A DNA stretch of 64,000 bases from Ectobius pallidus (taxonomy: Eukaryota; Arthropoda; Insecta; Blattodea; Ectobiidae): the NCBI GenBank assembly GCA_964059195.1, contig CAXKWD010000007.1, positions 155,481,269 through 155,545,268 on the forward strand, given 5' to 3'. Below are positions 22,761 through 34,440 of this stretch, one piece after another (positions within the stretch are counted from its first letter, which is position 1; each line of letters begins with the position of its first letter). The notes under the pieces are model-generated. The model searched no databases, was not told the origin of the DNA, and was given only the letters and a program-made list of their open reading frames with translations. Position numbers and translations under genes: made by a program.

Positions 22761-23483
22761 CTAGTAGGTGCCCGTGGCTTCGCCCACGATAATTAATTTA
22801 AAAATTAAAAATTAAGAGTATAATAACTATGAAAGCATTATATTTATTAACACTTGCACGCGAATCATTCATAAACTAAGCTATTAATAATTAATGAAAC
22901 AGCTAAAATTCCGGCTTCAGAGTACATTCCACGATTAGAAAGCGCCGCCTGGGAAAACGATCTCAGATTCGATTATGCAGTTCCAAAGCTAACTGTGAAC
23001 ACATAATACGTATTGTTTCTCAACTGTTTGTTACAGATGAATATTATGTGAATTTTATTTGGTCAATTCAGTGTAATTTTCAGAAATTATATAATGTTTC
23101 AAGGGACGGAATGATTTGTTTGGATTTTTATTATCGGCGATATTTCAAGAGTTAAACCATCAATATTTTACAGCTGGTGCTCCCGGCTTTGCCCGCCATT
23201 ATTAATTGACTCCAGGGTTTTTAAGAAATTTACACTTGTAATTTATTTAAAATGTTTGTGGTTCAGAGCTATGAAAATTGTAAGTAAAAATAAAATTAGA
23301 ATATTTGTTAATTGTTTCATTTCACTTGGGCTTTATATAATAAAAAACGCTTTTCCTAATTTTGTACTCTTCGTGAAAGTTTACACTGCCAGAGACGAAC
23401 ATCGCCGAGTATACCCGATGTTTCACGAAGCGGGCGAGCGAGTTAGCACGCTATTTAGGGCCGTTGAATTATATAAGAGTAGA
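22761..23483 (-). mobile_element. Non-autonomous Helitron, complete copy
   Basis: On the minus strand it starts A|TCTACTCTTATATAATTCAA (23483) and ends with hairpin CGTGGGC-gaa-GCCACGG, 'gcacctaCTAG|T' (22761). 723 bp, no helicase or Rep sequence. Defines the family seen at 7170 and 25403. Confidence 0.9.
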
Positions 23484-23889
23484 TATTGGGGTTATTGTTA
23501 TATTGGGGTTATTGTTATATTGGGGTTATAGCCTAGTTATATTGGGGTTATTTTTATATTGAGAAACTGTTATTTACCACACGTGAGGAAGACTACATGC
23601 AGAATACTTCCTAATCTATGAGACAATTCAGAGAGCAGAGGTGCAAAGAAGCGAAATATAATGAATCACAAATCCAAATCTTAAAGAGAATAATATGATT
23701 TATCAGTTTATTAATTCAGGCCGTCTTAACATGATGAAACTCGGCAAGCTTTGAGCGAAGGCATAGGATTACGCCAGAAATTCCTAAATCGTGGAGGGTG
23801 GGAAGAGGGAAGAAAAAGAAATCAAATTCACCACATAGCTAAAGCAAAACTAAAATAATTTGCTTGGTATGGTGTTTTAACTACACATG
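23484..23889. other. Unassigned sequence with short direct repeats
   Basis: The first 75 bases hold four copies of 'ttggggttattgttata' just outside the Helitron 5' end. Nothing else recognised. Confidence 0.45.
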
Positions 23890-24290
23890 ATTTTTTTTGG
23901 CCCTCCACCGCCCCCGGAGTCCTCGACCATAGGCCATACTCCGGTCCCAACAACTTTTCGGCTCTTGTGTTCTATTGCTCTACTTTTCGCTCTTGTGTAG
24001 GCTACTTTACGCTTGTGGGTAATGTGTTTTGAGCCAGCTGTTTAATTCAGCACTAATAGAACTGTGTAACTCTGTTTGTGTTTTGTCATCTGTCTGTCGG
24101 GGGTCGTCTCTCCGGTCCGGTATTCACCTAATGAGTGAGGAAAATCCCCGAAAAAAACCCACTCGGAACGGCTGCTGTGAGAGTTTCCCACAGCAACCTG
24201 GGCACTTGGACTATTGCCCATATAGTAGTGCTCGGTTTAATCCCAGGAGTCTGAGCTTTCTCCTGAGATACGTCTCATAATTAGGTTGTC
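23890..24290 (-). mobile_element. Retroposon related to 9892-10213
   Basis: T run at the left, then 'ggccctcc', 'actccggtccc', 'catctgtctgtcg' and 'gagtgaggaaaatcccc', in the same order as in the copy at 9892. No duplication recovered. Confidence 0.6.
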
Positions 24291-24785
24291 TCGAATCTGG
24301 TATGTTTAGGCATCGTCAATCTCCTGTTGTTTTTTTATTCCTATTACATATGTTGCAAAGTCTTTGCTTGCTGCTTTAGTTCTCCAGAACTTGAGTTCTG
24401 GCGGCCATCGTTCTCATGTTTGTGTTGCCACCTGAATAAGGTTGATGTGCATGTTGAAGCAGCGACCGAACTCACTGTAAATGCTTATGCACATGAAAGG
24501 GATGATCTTACCCTACATGTCCTTATTTTCCGCCACCTACTCAACCTTTCTCTTCTAGAATTTCTGAAGAATATAGCCCCAACAGTTACAAGGTCCCTAG
24601 AAAACATAATATATTGGTGGCTGGGAAGAACACTAATCCGATACCAGCTCCCATCTACATGACTAAGCTAGTGGTTTGTAAAAGAAAAATTAACATCGAA
24701 ATATTGTTGTAAAAGGGCGTTTCTAAAATAGCTTCATCGTTGTAGCGAATGAAATTTAACATTATTAAACTAAACTAAACTAAAC
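24291..24785. other. Unassigned sequence
   Basis: A plus-strand frame of 111 codons at 24327-24662 shows no domain I recognise. The end has a short (AAACT)n stretch. Confidence 0.3.
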
Positions 24786-25089
24786 TCCGTGGTGCTATAT
24801 CCTGAAGGGACAAGGCCTACCACCCGACCGCTGCGTCATCTACCATAGGCAGATGGCAGTATTGGAGGGCATGTGGCCAGCATGCCGACAGCCAGGGCCG
24901 TTAATGGTGGTTTCCATGACCGGAGATGCTACTTCTCTATCAAGTAGCTCCTCAATTTGAATCACGAGGCTGAGTGCACCCCTACCAGACCTCCCTACCT
25001 CAGAAAAATCCGAGGAGGTACCAGTGATCAATCCCGGGCCGACGGATCTGTAGTCAGCGACGCTAACCATAAGACCAAGCCGGCGGCGG
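24786..25089 (-). mobile_element. tRNA-derived SINE (family 4)
   Basis: Minus strand: A-box-like 'tatggttagcgtcg', B-box-like 'gggattgatcac', then 'ctcctcggatttttctgagg', 'atctccggtcatgg', 'gtagatgacgcag'. Second copy on the plus strand at 62240. Confidence 0.85.
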
Positions 25090-25402
25090 TCAATTTAACA
25101 TTATTAAGATAGGAAATTTGCCAGGACCAAAAAATAAAAAATAAAAATATCGCTAAATGCGGGTTTATCGTTATATCGACCTTCGCTATACATAGGTTTG
25201 ACTGTATGACACGGTGGCATATAGTGAAGATGACATCAGCAACACCAATGCATAACATTTCATGTGAACACGTAATAACGCAAATGCATCCCATGTGAAC
25301 AAATAGGTGACGCCCCACAAGTAAATGCACTTCCCTTGGATATTAAACAAGATCGTGTATTGGAAAATTCCTATTGCAAGGAAGAATTAACCTCATGCAG
25401 TA

Positions 25403-26879
25403 TCTACTCTTATACAATTCAACGGCCCTAAATTGCGTGCTCACTCGCTCGCCCACTTCGTGAGATATCGGGTATACTTGGCGATCTTCGTCTCTCGCAA
25501 TCTAAACTTTCACGAAGACAACAAAATTAGGAAAACCGTTTCTTTACTACAGAATATAAGACCTAAGTGAAATGAACACAATGTACAAATATTCTAATTT
25601 TATTTTTACTTACTATTTTCATAGCTCTGAACCACAAACATTTTTAATAAACTGCCAGCGTAAATTTCTTAAAAATTCTGGATTCTATTAATAAAGACGG
25701 GCGAAACCGGGTGAAGATACTATATAGTATCTTATAGTATCTTATAAGTAGGGTTCGGATGTTTATGATATGTCATATTTTTATATTGACCTCCATTCTC
25801 GCCGCATACACAAATTAAACATGAATTGCACATTTGTTGTCCTAATTGGACCGTTTTTATTTTGCATATAAAGTCATATTTTGCTCGTTATCATGGTATT
25901 GGTCATATTTCGGTCATATTTATAATTTAATGTCATATTTCAGATATAAATTCTGTAAAAAAGCACAGTTATGCAGTACAGTATGTGCACTAAATTGTCG
26001 ACCTGATTTTTTCCTCCGAAAAAGAGTCACGTATATTTTGGTTTTACTGTAACTGAAATATGAAGGGAAAATAACAAGTATGAGCACAATTACTCTTCCT
26101 ATTGTTGTTAACAGCTTACAAATAACAAGTTTTGAAAATATTTTCAGTTCACGTTTGCAGTGGTATCTGGAAACATTAACAGATTATAAGTTATTTACAT
26201 GTAAAACTGTAAATCGCCCTGTAAAATTGTTAAAAAGTGATTATTTGATTGAATTCAAGTGATGTAATAATTTGGTGTCATTAACCGTTTTAAATTAGAA
26301 CTTTATTTTTAGAAAATGCGTTCTTTCATAAGGTCATATTTAGGATTTTTGGGTCATATTTTGTAATTTTTAAGGTCATATTAGCAGTCATATTTTCCAC
26401 TTTTTTAGAGTCATAAACATCCGAACCCTACTTATAAGATACCAGGTGAAGCCGCGGGCACTAGCAATAATATTATTGACAGTTTAACCATGGAGGTATC
26501 GTGGGCAATAAAAATCCAAACAAACCATTCCTTCCCTTGAAAAATTATATAATTTCTGAAAATTACACTGAATTTATCAAATAAAATTCACATCATATTC
26601 ATCTGTCAACAAACAGTTGAGAAACAATACGTATAATGTGTTCACAGGTAACTTTGGAACTGCATAATCGAATCTGAGATCGTTTTCCCAGGGGGCGCTT
26701 TCTAAACGTGGAATGTACTCTGAAGCCGGAATTTTAGCTGTTTTATTAATTATTAATGGTTTAGTTTATGAATGAATCGCGTGTAAGTGTTAATAATTAT
26801 AATTCTTTAATAATTATTATACTCTTAATTTTTAATTTTTCAATTAATTATCGTGGGCGAAGCCGCGGGCACCTGCTAG
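25403..26879 (+). mobile_element. Helitron split by a hAT-like MITE
   Basis: Starts A|TCTACTCTTATACAATT and ends 'gcacctgCTAG|T' (26876-26879), with hairpin residues 'cgtgggcgaagccgcggg'. Aligns along its length with 22761-23483. Excess length is explained by the insert at 25749-26430. Confidence 0.88.
25749..26430. mobile_element. hAT-like MITE 'TAGGGTTCGGATGTTTATGA'
   Basis: 20-bp inverted ends TAGGGTTCGGATGTTTATGA and TCATAAACATCCGAACCCTA, flanked by the 8-bp duplication cttataag (25741-25748 and 26431-26438). Inside, GTCATATT recurs about nine times in direct orientation, clustered toward both ends. The two short frames at 25846 and 26080 look like chance. A truncated inverted relative is at 6450. 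Confidence 0.9.
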
Positions 26880-26985
26880 TGATAATACATATGGGACCAT
26901 TTGTCTCTGACTATAATTTAGTCCGAAGGCGAATTCGATATTTCGAACGTAAGGGTGCTTAAGAAATGCATCCTTATCATACACC

Positions 26986-27009
26986 AAAAAAAAAAAAAAA
27001 AAAAAAAAA
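26986..27009. repeat. Poly-A tract
   Basis: 24 A in a row after 'atacacc'. It may be a retroposon tail, but no body was recognised. Confidence 0.8.
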
Positions 27010-27084
27010 GGAAATGTCGTTAGGCTAGTAATTTTAATGCTTGTCCATATAATCACAATATTACTGATTCCAAAAACTTGTTCA

Positions 27085-27625
27085 AGTAAAATCAGGTAAA
27101 TTGATATAACAAAGTGCCAGAATGCTTTTGTTTAATCAGTGATAATTGCAATTATGATACGCAGAAAATAAGTTATTTTCTAATCGTTTTCCGAATTAAG
27201 CTTCAGATCGATTCATTAAGCAGGGCTTACGGAAGAATAAAGGTCTAGTTTGATAAGCATATGTGAAGGAATATGTGGGTAGTGTTATTTCTGAAAGCTA
27301 AATGTATTGCAATTTCCAAAGCCGTAACTTATACGAACACTGTAAAACAATATGTTGTCATGAGAACTGATTTGCATTTGATCAATTTTTTCAAATATAT
27401 TACCATAAAATAAACACTAAACTGGGGATTACTCCGGTACCGAAAGACTGATTTGGTCCAATGTCAATAGGCTTCTTCCCATGGACGTTATAAATGCGTA
27501 GGCCTATACCAAGTTTTACGAAAATCCGATAAAGCGTATTCGAGTTATCGCGCGTACAGACAGAAAGACATACAGACATTTTCCCGTCCCCCACACAGCC
27601 TCATAAAGTACTATTTTGGAACCAA
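27085..27625 (+). repeat. Dispersed repeat Q, copy 2 (one internal unit)
   Basis: Same start 'aaaatcaggtaaattgat' and same end 'cccccacacagcctcataaagta' as copy 1, but only a single internal unit at about 27410-27545. Confidence 0.78.
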
Positions 27626-27777
27626 TAAATGAGCTTGTTGTAGGGAGTACGTATTCAGTTGTCTCAGTTTTGTGCAAAGTTGTGACGTTCGCCAGGCAAG
27701 TCACACACTGAGTTTTTGCAAACGATACCTGCCTTATATCTATACTGCCTATTTGCTTCATGTAAAGTCCACTTAAA

Positions 27778-28294
27778 AATAAGAGAAACTTGTCGCCAAT
27801 CTTCGGGTCACATCTTCAGAAGGTACCTGACCTAAATACAGAATTTTGTTTTCATACGATTTTCATAATTTAAAATATTTCATTTCCATCAGATAAGGGT
27901 TATAATATTAAATATTTTACAAAGCTCCGCCTTAACCCTTAACACACAACTTATCTTGATCCACTCAAAAACAGCATTTATAAGATAGACACAAATAAAT
28001 ATTGATGTCACATATAAAGATCAAATACGCCGAAATGCATTTTTTTTTAAAATAGTGACGCATCTTGGTTCCACACAGAAGAATCCAGCTTGCATCTACA
28101 TCTTTCAGTTCTGGAGCTAGACTGTTCAAAGACATCCACACAGACAGACAGACACAGATATGTTTCCGAAAATAGTATTTTGGATTCAGGGTTCCTCAAA
28201 ACGTGTATTTATGTTAAAAACTCAACTTCGCATTTGGGGGTCGAAAAAATACTTCCTCTACATATGGTATGGGCAGAGGAAGTAAAAATATGAT
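27778..28294 (-). repeat. Dispersed repeat R, copy 2
   Basis: Inverted copy of 18008-18310. Hairpin TACTTCCTCT...AGAGGAAGTA at 28249-28275, 'tttgggggtcga' and 'tctggagctaga'. It extends further left than copy 1. Confidence 0.72.
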
Positions 28295-28380
28295 TTTTCA
28301 TATAGGCCTACTTCCGGGTCGCGTTTTATTTATAGGGGTAAGAATTTGCATCCTAGCCTTCCTGGAAGTACCGTATTTTA

Positions 28381-28998
28381 CGGACCATAAGACGCTCCGG
28401 ACTATAAGACGCACCTTGATTTTAAGATGGAAATTTAATGGAAAAGAAATTTAATGTGATTCTAAACCAAAAATTTTAAAGGGAATAATATACTTTACTA
28501 CATAAACAAATTGCACAGTGTAATCAGTGTAAATGACTTCTAACTTAAAACATGCGTTTTACGAAAACCTCTTCTGTCGAGGCGACATCCTGTAAATTTT
28601 AACAACTGAACTGATTTTTCATGAAAGACTGAAATAATTTTATACCCTTTAATCCTGAATTCAGTATACGGTAAGACTCTTTAGAGGTCATTGCCTTCAT
28701 TTAAAACACCCGGCAGGGACAACTCCATTCGTGTAAAAGAACTCAACATTCCTATCTTTTCGCATTGAATACTCTCATTTTACGATTGTGACAAGTGCAC
28801 TAAAGTAGGCCTACAGTCTGCCAAAATCTGTAACAATCTTATCGTTTAAAACACTTTGTTTATAACTATGGTAGGCTATACCGGCAATATTTACCATAAT
28901 TTAATTTTTTTAATGTTTTCCAGACCATTAGATGCACCAAACGTTCAAGGCTATGTTTTCAAAGTAAAAAAGTGCGTCTTATGCTCCGTAAAATACGG
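28381..28998. mobile_element. Tc1/mariner-type MITE 'CCGTATTTTACGGACC', copy 2
   Basis: Perfect ends CCGTATTTTACGG, TA on both sides (28379-28380, 28999-29000), 'ataagacgc' inside the left end and 'gcgtctta' inside the right. 618 bp. Confidence 0.92.
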
Positions 28999-29000
28999 TA

Positions 29001-29406
29001 CTCCTGTTGCTTGAGGCAAGAGGGAATTTTTAAGATTCTGCCAAGCATACTTTCGAAATTCAAAAGCCATAGAGTTGTATGGAAGGCAATCTCGTGGTTT
29101 CTGAGGTGAGAATACTGTTTACGAGAGTTCTCCTTGCTGAAGCACAGCTGTACAAGTGGCTGCATTCACAAGTCCGGAGTTATCTTACTTTAAAATTCTA
29201 AGGAGGCGAGCGAGATACCCGTCTTATTAAAATACGGGTCACTCCTCTGCGCCTGCTCCTACCACATCGAACGCCTGCTTTCTTTGTGTAGTTGGTAACA
29301 CTGCTCGGATCAATTTCAAAACACAAATCTCAATACACAAATTACAAAACAAACTCAGGATTGCGGACAACTGAACACGCACTCTCTGCAATGCGGTCTC
29401 CTATTC
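29001..29406. other. Unassigned sequence
   Basis: No gene or repeat recognised. A minus-strand frame at 28959-29165 straddles the MITE end and is chance. Confidence 0.35.
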
Positions 29407-29408
29407 TA

Positions 29409-30083
29409 CGAGGGATGTTCTGAAAGTAAGTTTCGTCATTTTTTTTTTCACATGGAAACTTTATTACCAAAACAAATACACCATGCAATCATGAAATATA
29501 CCCCTTGCACTATTTTTCAACGTAGTCTCCACCGACATTGAGACATTTGTCATAGCTTGCAATCAGTTTGAAGAAACCACTCTGGTAAAACTCGGTGCCC
29601 TGCTATGCAAGGAATTGTCGCACAGCCTTCTCCACCTCAGCATTGTTTTGTAAGTGACGTCCCGAGAGTGCGGCTTTCATTGCATGGAACAGGTGCCTTC
29701 CTTCACTGAACATGCAACACCAGCGACCAACAATTTGATGAGACATGACCTCTTCACCATACACAGTCTGTAGGCGTCCATGGATGATGGACACACTAGT
29801 CCTACATGCCCATTCATACCGGATAACAGCATGAACTTCCATTGTCGACCACGTTTTCAGTACACGTCCATCTGCCATCGTGATTTGTACTCAAATAACC
29901 TCGGGCACGCCAGTCTACTGCTACTCTCTCTTCTTCGGGACTCTACTCATGCATCGTTTCTCCTCTGCTGACGCCCTTTCCGTCGTTGAACCAGCAATAG
30001 GTGTCGATTCTTATGGCAGTTGTTTGCTTCATCTGCTTCACTTTTTTAAAAAACGACGAAACTTACTTTTGGAACATCCCTCG
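29409..30083 (-). mobile_element. Internally deleted mariner-like element, copy 2
   Basis: Almost the same sequence as 891-1571, with TA at 29407-29408 and 30084-30085. Open frame at 29603-29878 (91 codons), one residue different from copy 1 (L for F in SGRHLQ). The same in-frame TAG follows. Here the C-terminal reading after the TAG continues without the two-base gap down to NVGGDYVEK. Both copies therefore descend from a source already deleted and already stopped. Confidence 0.93.
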
Positions 30084-30085
30084 TA

Positions 30086-30689
30086 TATCAGATTGTGAAG
30101 CGAAATAGTGCATTATGCAACGAGCCTTATAGTGGCAATTATTAAGATACGAGCCGCTCATTTCATAATTTTCATACGAGTACCTCAATTACCTTTGTAG
30201 GAAAGTTGCATACGATTTTTTTTTTGTTCGACCATAAGTAAATGTTTAACTTACCAAGTTATCGTAGTTCTGCAGCTGATGGCGTAGGCCTACGTCAACT
30301 CGAAGTTTTTTTGCCGTTTTCTCGAAACGAACGGATTTTTACAACACGAGATAAACTCAGTTTAGCATAATATTACTGGATTTTATTTTAAATGCGGGTT
30401 GTTTGTTACGCAGTTTCATTTGCTATTCTCAAGGTTTCAAGAATGTTCCATGTTCCATAATAACACCAGTGTTTTAATGAATATTGTATTTTAATGGGTG
30501 TCATTAAGACACTGTTAAGATTGAAGGACCTACTGGTGTAATTTAAGTTGCAGAAAATGAAAGGACACAATTCAAATTGCCCAGCCATGGGTTAGAAATA
30601 GAGACAACCCATGCGCGAATCATCAGACTTAATACTATTACAAATGTAATAACGTCTTAAAATTAATTTATTGCGACAAATTTCCCGTA
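30086..30689. other. Unassigned sequence
   Basis: AT-rich, no open frame of note and no paired repeats. Confidence 0.35.
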
Positions 30690-31212
30690 TGATAAAAACC
30701 TATTATAGTGGAATGAAGGATATATGCATGTACTATGCACAATTTATCTATTACTGAAAATTACTGTCACTGTAGGGACAGTTCGTTTGTGGAATTCCTT
30801 ACTTGAGGATATAAAAGACTGCTGAACACTCAGAACAATCAAGATAAAATTAGTTGACCACTTGACCAGCATCCATTAATACTTACATTACATACTACTT
30901 TCATGTTAAAAATTATTGATCTTTTTTATATTGTTTCATTTATTTTTGTTTATTCTACTTTTTTCCCTTTCTACCTATTTTTGCTTTCATTCCTTCTACT
31001 TCAATGTTAAATTTTCATTATTATAGTTTAATAACTTACAGTTTTCACTAACATAATTCACATATATATAATACATAATCATATGTCTCTCTGTTATATT
31101 ATCTGGAATTATCTGGTAATGTTTGAATGTATCCATCTCTGGTTAGTGGAAGAGAAGGCCCTAAGGCATTGACTTACACCAGAAGGAAATATAAATTAAT
31201 TAATTAATTAAT
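30690..31212 (+). pseudogene. LINE C-terminus and 3' UTR with (TTAA)n tail
   Basis: 30787-30880 reads VRLWNSLLEDIKDC, a stop, TLRTIKIKLVDHLTS and a stop: the 'R-LWNSLP' block that closes the ORF of many non-LTR elements. A T-rich 3' UTR follows, then 'agagaaggccctaaggc' and a TTAA-rich tail at about 31193-31212. A minus-strand paralogue of the first part lies at 34990. Confidence 0.8.
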
Positions 31213-31338
31213 AAAATCCCATGTACACTTTTGAAATAATTAATTATAATGAATGGCATTTAAAAGTCAGTTTCCCAGTTCTAGACATAGCTTTAATGAA
31301 TGTTTTCACTTCCAAGTGTTAAGATCGATTGTTGATTG

Positions 31339-31673
31339 CATAGGCGTAACCAGGCCGACCATATGGGGGGGTTATAACATCCGCGGGGTCTGGGGGTATG
31401 GAATACCCCCCAGGGAGAGGGGGGTCCAGAGGTCCTCCCCCGGAAAATTTTAAAAATTAAGAAGGCAAAATAACGAGTTTTACGCTTCCGGGGGTCCTCC
31501 CCCGGAAAATTTTAAAAATTAAGACGCAAAATAACGAGTTTTAAGCTTCCCACGCTTTATACTTGTATTAAGTAATTTATGGGCAGACTTAAAACAATTA
31601 TACAATTTTCATTTTTTTAATCAATGGGGGGGGGGTTCAAACCCCCAAACCCCCCCCCCTCGGTACGCCTATG
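31339..31673. mobile_element. hAT-like MITE 'CATAGGCGTAACC', copy 1
   Basis: Ends CATAGGCGTAACC and GGTACGCCTATG with 8-bp duplication gttgattg (31331-31338 and 31674-31681). The interior has two direct units of about 65 bp starting 'ggtcctcccccggaaaatt' and C- and G-runs near the right end. Confidence 0.92.
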
Positions 31674-31681
31674 GTTGATTG

Positions 31682-31903
31682 GGAGGATTGGGAGGATGAC
31701 CTGATTATTGTTTAAAAATTGTTTTGAATAAGACGTTTAGGTGTGGTTATAAACATCTAGATATTCCATTAAGTTTTATGGTTTACTAATTTATAAGGAA
31801 TACTTATCAGTCAGCTCGAAGAATAAGGAGTGTGCGCGATTCCTTAATTATATAATTTTTCTGTCAATTATTGCCATGACTTTTTCTTCCACCATCACTT
31901 ACA
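31682..31903. other. Sequence upstream of the candidate exon
   Basis: No transposon signature, unlike most of the window; it may be unique intron sequence. Confidence 0.4.
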
Positions 31904-31980
31904 TACTAACACAGTGTGTTTTTCTCCTTACAGATGAACTCAGTGAGATAATCAAAGCTGCTCATTTCCAGTGGGGTAAG
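31904..31980 (+). CDS. Candidate 42-nt host micro-exon with splice signals
   Basis: In order: perfect branch-point consensus TACTAAC at 31904-31910 (branch A 24 nt before the AG), a T-rich tract, acceptor 'ttctccttacag' ending at 31933, 42 open bases at 31934-31975, then donor G|gtaagt at 31976. With two bases completing a split codon the exon reads ELSEIIKAAHFQW plus a split last codon. Both flanking introns would be phase 1, so the exon could be skipped without a frameshift. No stop in this frame. I cannot name the gene. The rest of it must lie outside the window or in introns I cannot resolve. Confidence 0.6.
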
Positions 31981-31984
31981 TTCT

Positions 31985-31986
31985 TG

Positions 31987-32026
<40 letters not shown>

Positions 32027-32045
32027 GTTATTATTATTATTATTA
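31985..32045. repeat. (ATT)n microsatellite
   Basis: About 20 repeats with one interruption, just downstream of the candidate donor site. Confidence 0.92.
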
Positions 32046-32047
32046 AA

Positions 32048-32195
32048 CTGAAAGTAAAAATGCATCTTCAAACAAATTAGAATCGCGGTAAATTGTTAAC
32101 ACGTAAACTATTTTTCCTGACACAATCGTTTGTTAAATATTTTCTGTGCAGTTCGTCAGTTTAATTTATATGTTACACAATCCAAAGAAGCGTTA
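32048..32195 (+). repeat. Dispersed repeat D, copy 2
   Basis: Matches 15463-15605, again directly beside a trinucleotide microsatellite. Confidence 0.7.
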
Positions 32196-32751
32196 TCCGA
32201 AACAGTGGTATAATTTTCTCCATGAAGAGAATATCTTGAAAAATACCTTACTGCAGTATTACTTTTGTGAACGCAATTACCTGCACCAAAATCAGCATTC
32301 TTTACTTGTCACCTAAACGGATACCTTACAATTACGTTTCTGATCCTCAAAGACTGTTCATTATTTAAAAATACTTGTTATATGCATGTATCTAAGACTG
32401 TTATTATAAGATCAATATTTAATATTACGAAGTGTTGGGTTATGAATTATGTAGCACCATACTTTTCAAAGCAAGCCATATATCGATCGACATAGTCAAT
32501 AAAGGTAAAAATTACAATAATTATTATTAGTAGTAACATATTCACTAGACATGCTGTACATTGTAGAGCATTTGACAATTATAAAAGTTGAGCGGTTTGA
32601 AGAAAGGTAGACAATAACTGATAGTATATTCAACAACAGGAAGGGAGTGTGCACCTTTATACAAATTCATACTTCACGATTCCGGTCATGTTTTCTCTCT
32701 AAGGGTGTAGTTGTTGGAGCTTCTGTATCTGTATTCTGGTACCCTATGATC
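32196..32751. other. Unassigned sequence
   Basis: No gene or paired repeat seen. Confidence 0.35.
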
Positions 32752-32988
32752 CCCAGGTGGGGCGAAGGGGCCTCCAATGGAGGTTTCATTACCTATACTA
32801 ATTTTGATATGCTTATTTTCCGAGAGAGGGTAGAGGGACAGGTGGTAAGCCTATCGCCTCGCAACCCCCCTCTGGAAACTAAGTATTTCTTGGACGTGAA
32901 AGGGCCGAGAAATTTTGTCCAGAGGCTCTAATTTAGGCTTGGAGTTCTTTTACGTGCCGTAAATCTACGACACGGGACCCCCAAGTTG
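32752..32988 (-). mobile_element. SINE family 5, 3' part
   Basis: Inverted copy of 20640-20876: 'tggaggtttc', 'gagagggtagagggacagg', 'gacgtgaaagggccgag', 'tttacgtgccgtaaatctac'. The tRNA-like head is missing. Confidence 0.8.
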
Positions 32989-33400
32989 TTGGAGCTTAGG
33001 TGGAACTATTCGGTGCCATGGGGAAAAACAGGAAATATCTCAAGATGCAAAAATTTTTTAAATCAAACAAAATTTTCATGCATAAATTTTTTCTTACAAA
33101 ATTGCGTTCTGTGAATAGTGTAATTGCAATTATTTAAGAACATTATTTATTTCCAGAAGTGTCATTCATATAACAACTTTAGCCTAACGAAAGAAATAGC
33201 GAACTTAATTTGTATTTATAATTCTTTTCCTGTTATTGTTTTTGTTTATCTGCTCCCAATACCAAAATTACCACTAAATAATAAACTATTTTTAAAAATG
33301 AGCATAATTATAAAACTATGAGATATTCATAAGATACTCCATTAACTTGTCTAAATGTTAAAAGTATAGAATATTGTGTGTGAACGCAAAAATTTAAAAA
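32989..33400. other. Unassigned AT-rich sequence
   Basis: Nothing recognised. Confidence 0.35.
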
Positions 33401-33414
33401 GAACAAAGTGTTTT

Positions 33415-33643
33415 GGTTGGTATATGTTTATTTAACGACGGGGGTTTACTGCAACTTAGGCCTTTGACCGTTGCCGGTGTGCTGGAATTTTGTCCCGCAG
33501 GAGTTATTTTACATGCCAGTAAATCTACTGACATGGACCTGTCCCATTCATGCACACATAAATGCCCCTGACCTGGGCTAGGATCGAACCCGCAACCTGG
33601 GACACAAAAGGCCAGCGCGATATTAACTGCGCCACCCAGGCCG
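33415..33643 (-). mobile_element. tRNA-derived SINE (family 1) with 14-bp TSD
   Basis: Minus strand: A box TGGCGCAGTTAAT and B box GGTTCGATCC, full body, 3' end 'cgttaaataaacatatacc'. Target duplication gaacaaagtgtttt at 33401-33414 and 33644-33657. Complete and comparatively recent. Confidence 0.93.
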
Positions 33644-33813
33644 GAACAAAGTGTTTTCTTATAATAAAATTTAAATGTATTTTTGTTTACTACACTTTCG
33701 GCCACAGGCAATAGCTTGTACCAGGAGTGTGACGTTTATGAAATCTAAAATATAAAAATACTAAATTTCTTCAGACGTAACAGGAGTATTCTTCAATCAA
33801 TCTTTCTTATAAA

Positions 33814-34432
33814 TAGACCTGGGATTTTAAGGCAAATGCCTATTTTTTCCTTATGAAATGACATGAAAATTTTTAAATATGTGGACGTTTCATGATAAAT
33901 CACTTACATTTATAGAGCTTTACAGTGCCCTAAAATTCCTATTTGGATCTTTCTAGCCTATTTTACTATTTTAGTGCCTAAAATGCCAGTTTGTATATTT
34001 AAAATAAAATTAAACTTCTGTAATTTTTACAATCTTATAATGGACATCCCTCAATGAAAAGCAGAACAGCGTTTTTCACAGAAACTTGATTATTCCAAAC
34101 AATTGTCGCTAAAGGAATGCTGACTGACGGGGGAGGTGGAGGATTAAGGAGGAAGGACTACTGTGACAAGTCACCAGTGAAAGAATATCTGTTTAAGTGA
34201 ATATAGTTCGTGATGCCTAATTTTGCAGTTAATTCTGTTAATAGGTATACCACGTTTTTTAAAAAAGACCATGTTACAGTTTAAGTGTATATTGTAATAT
34301 TTTAAAATCTATTTTCTATCTATTTACACATTTTAAAGCAAATTTTAAGTGCCTATTTTCTCTTTTAAAAGCCTATTTACTTGTTTTTAGGGGCCTAAAA
34401 CGATTTTTTTAGAGCCTAAAATCCCAGGTCTA
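33814..34432. mobile_element. hAT-like MITE 'TAGACCTGGGATTTTA'
   Basis: Ends TAGACCTGGGATTTTAAGGC and GCCTAAAATCCCAGGTCTA, flanked by cttataaa (33806-33813) and cttataat (34433-34440), seven of eight bases the same. Inside, 'gcctatttt' and 'cctaaaat' recur many times near both ends. Confidence 0.85.
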
Positions 34433-34440
34433 CTTATAAT

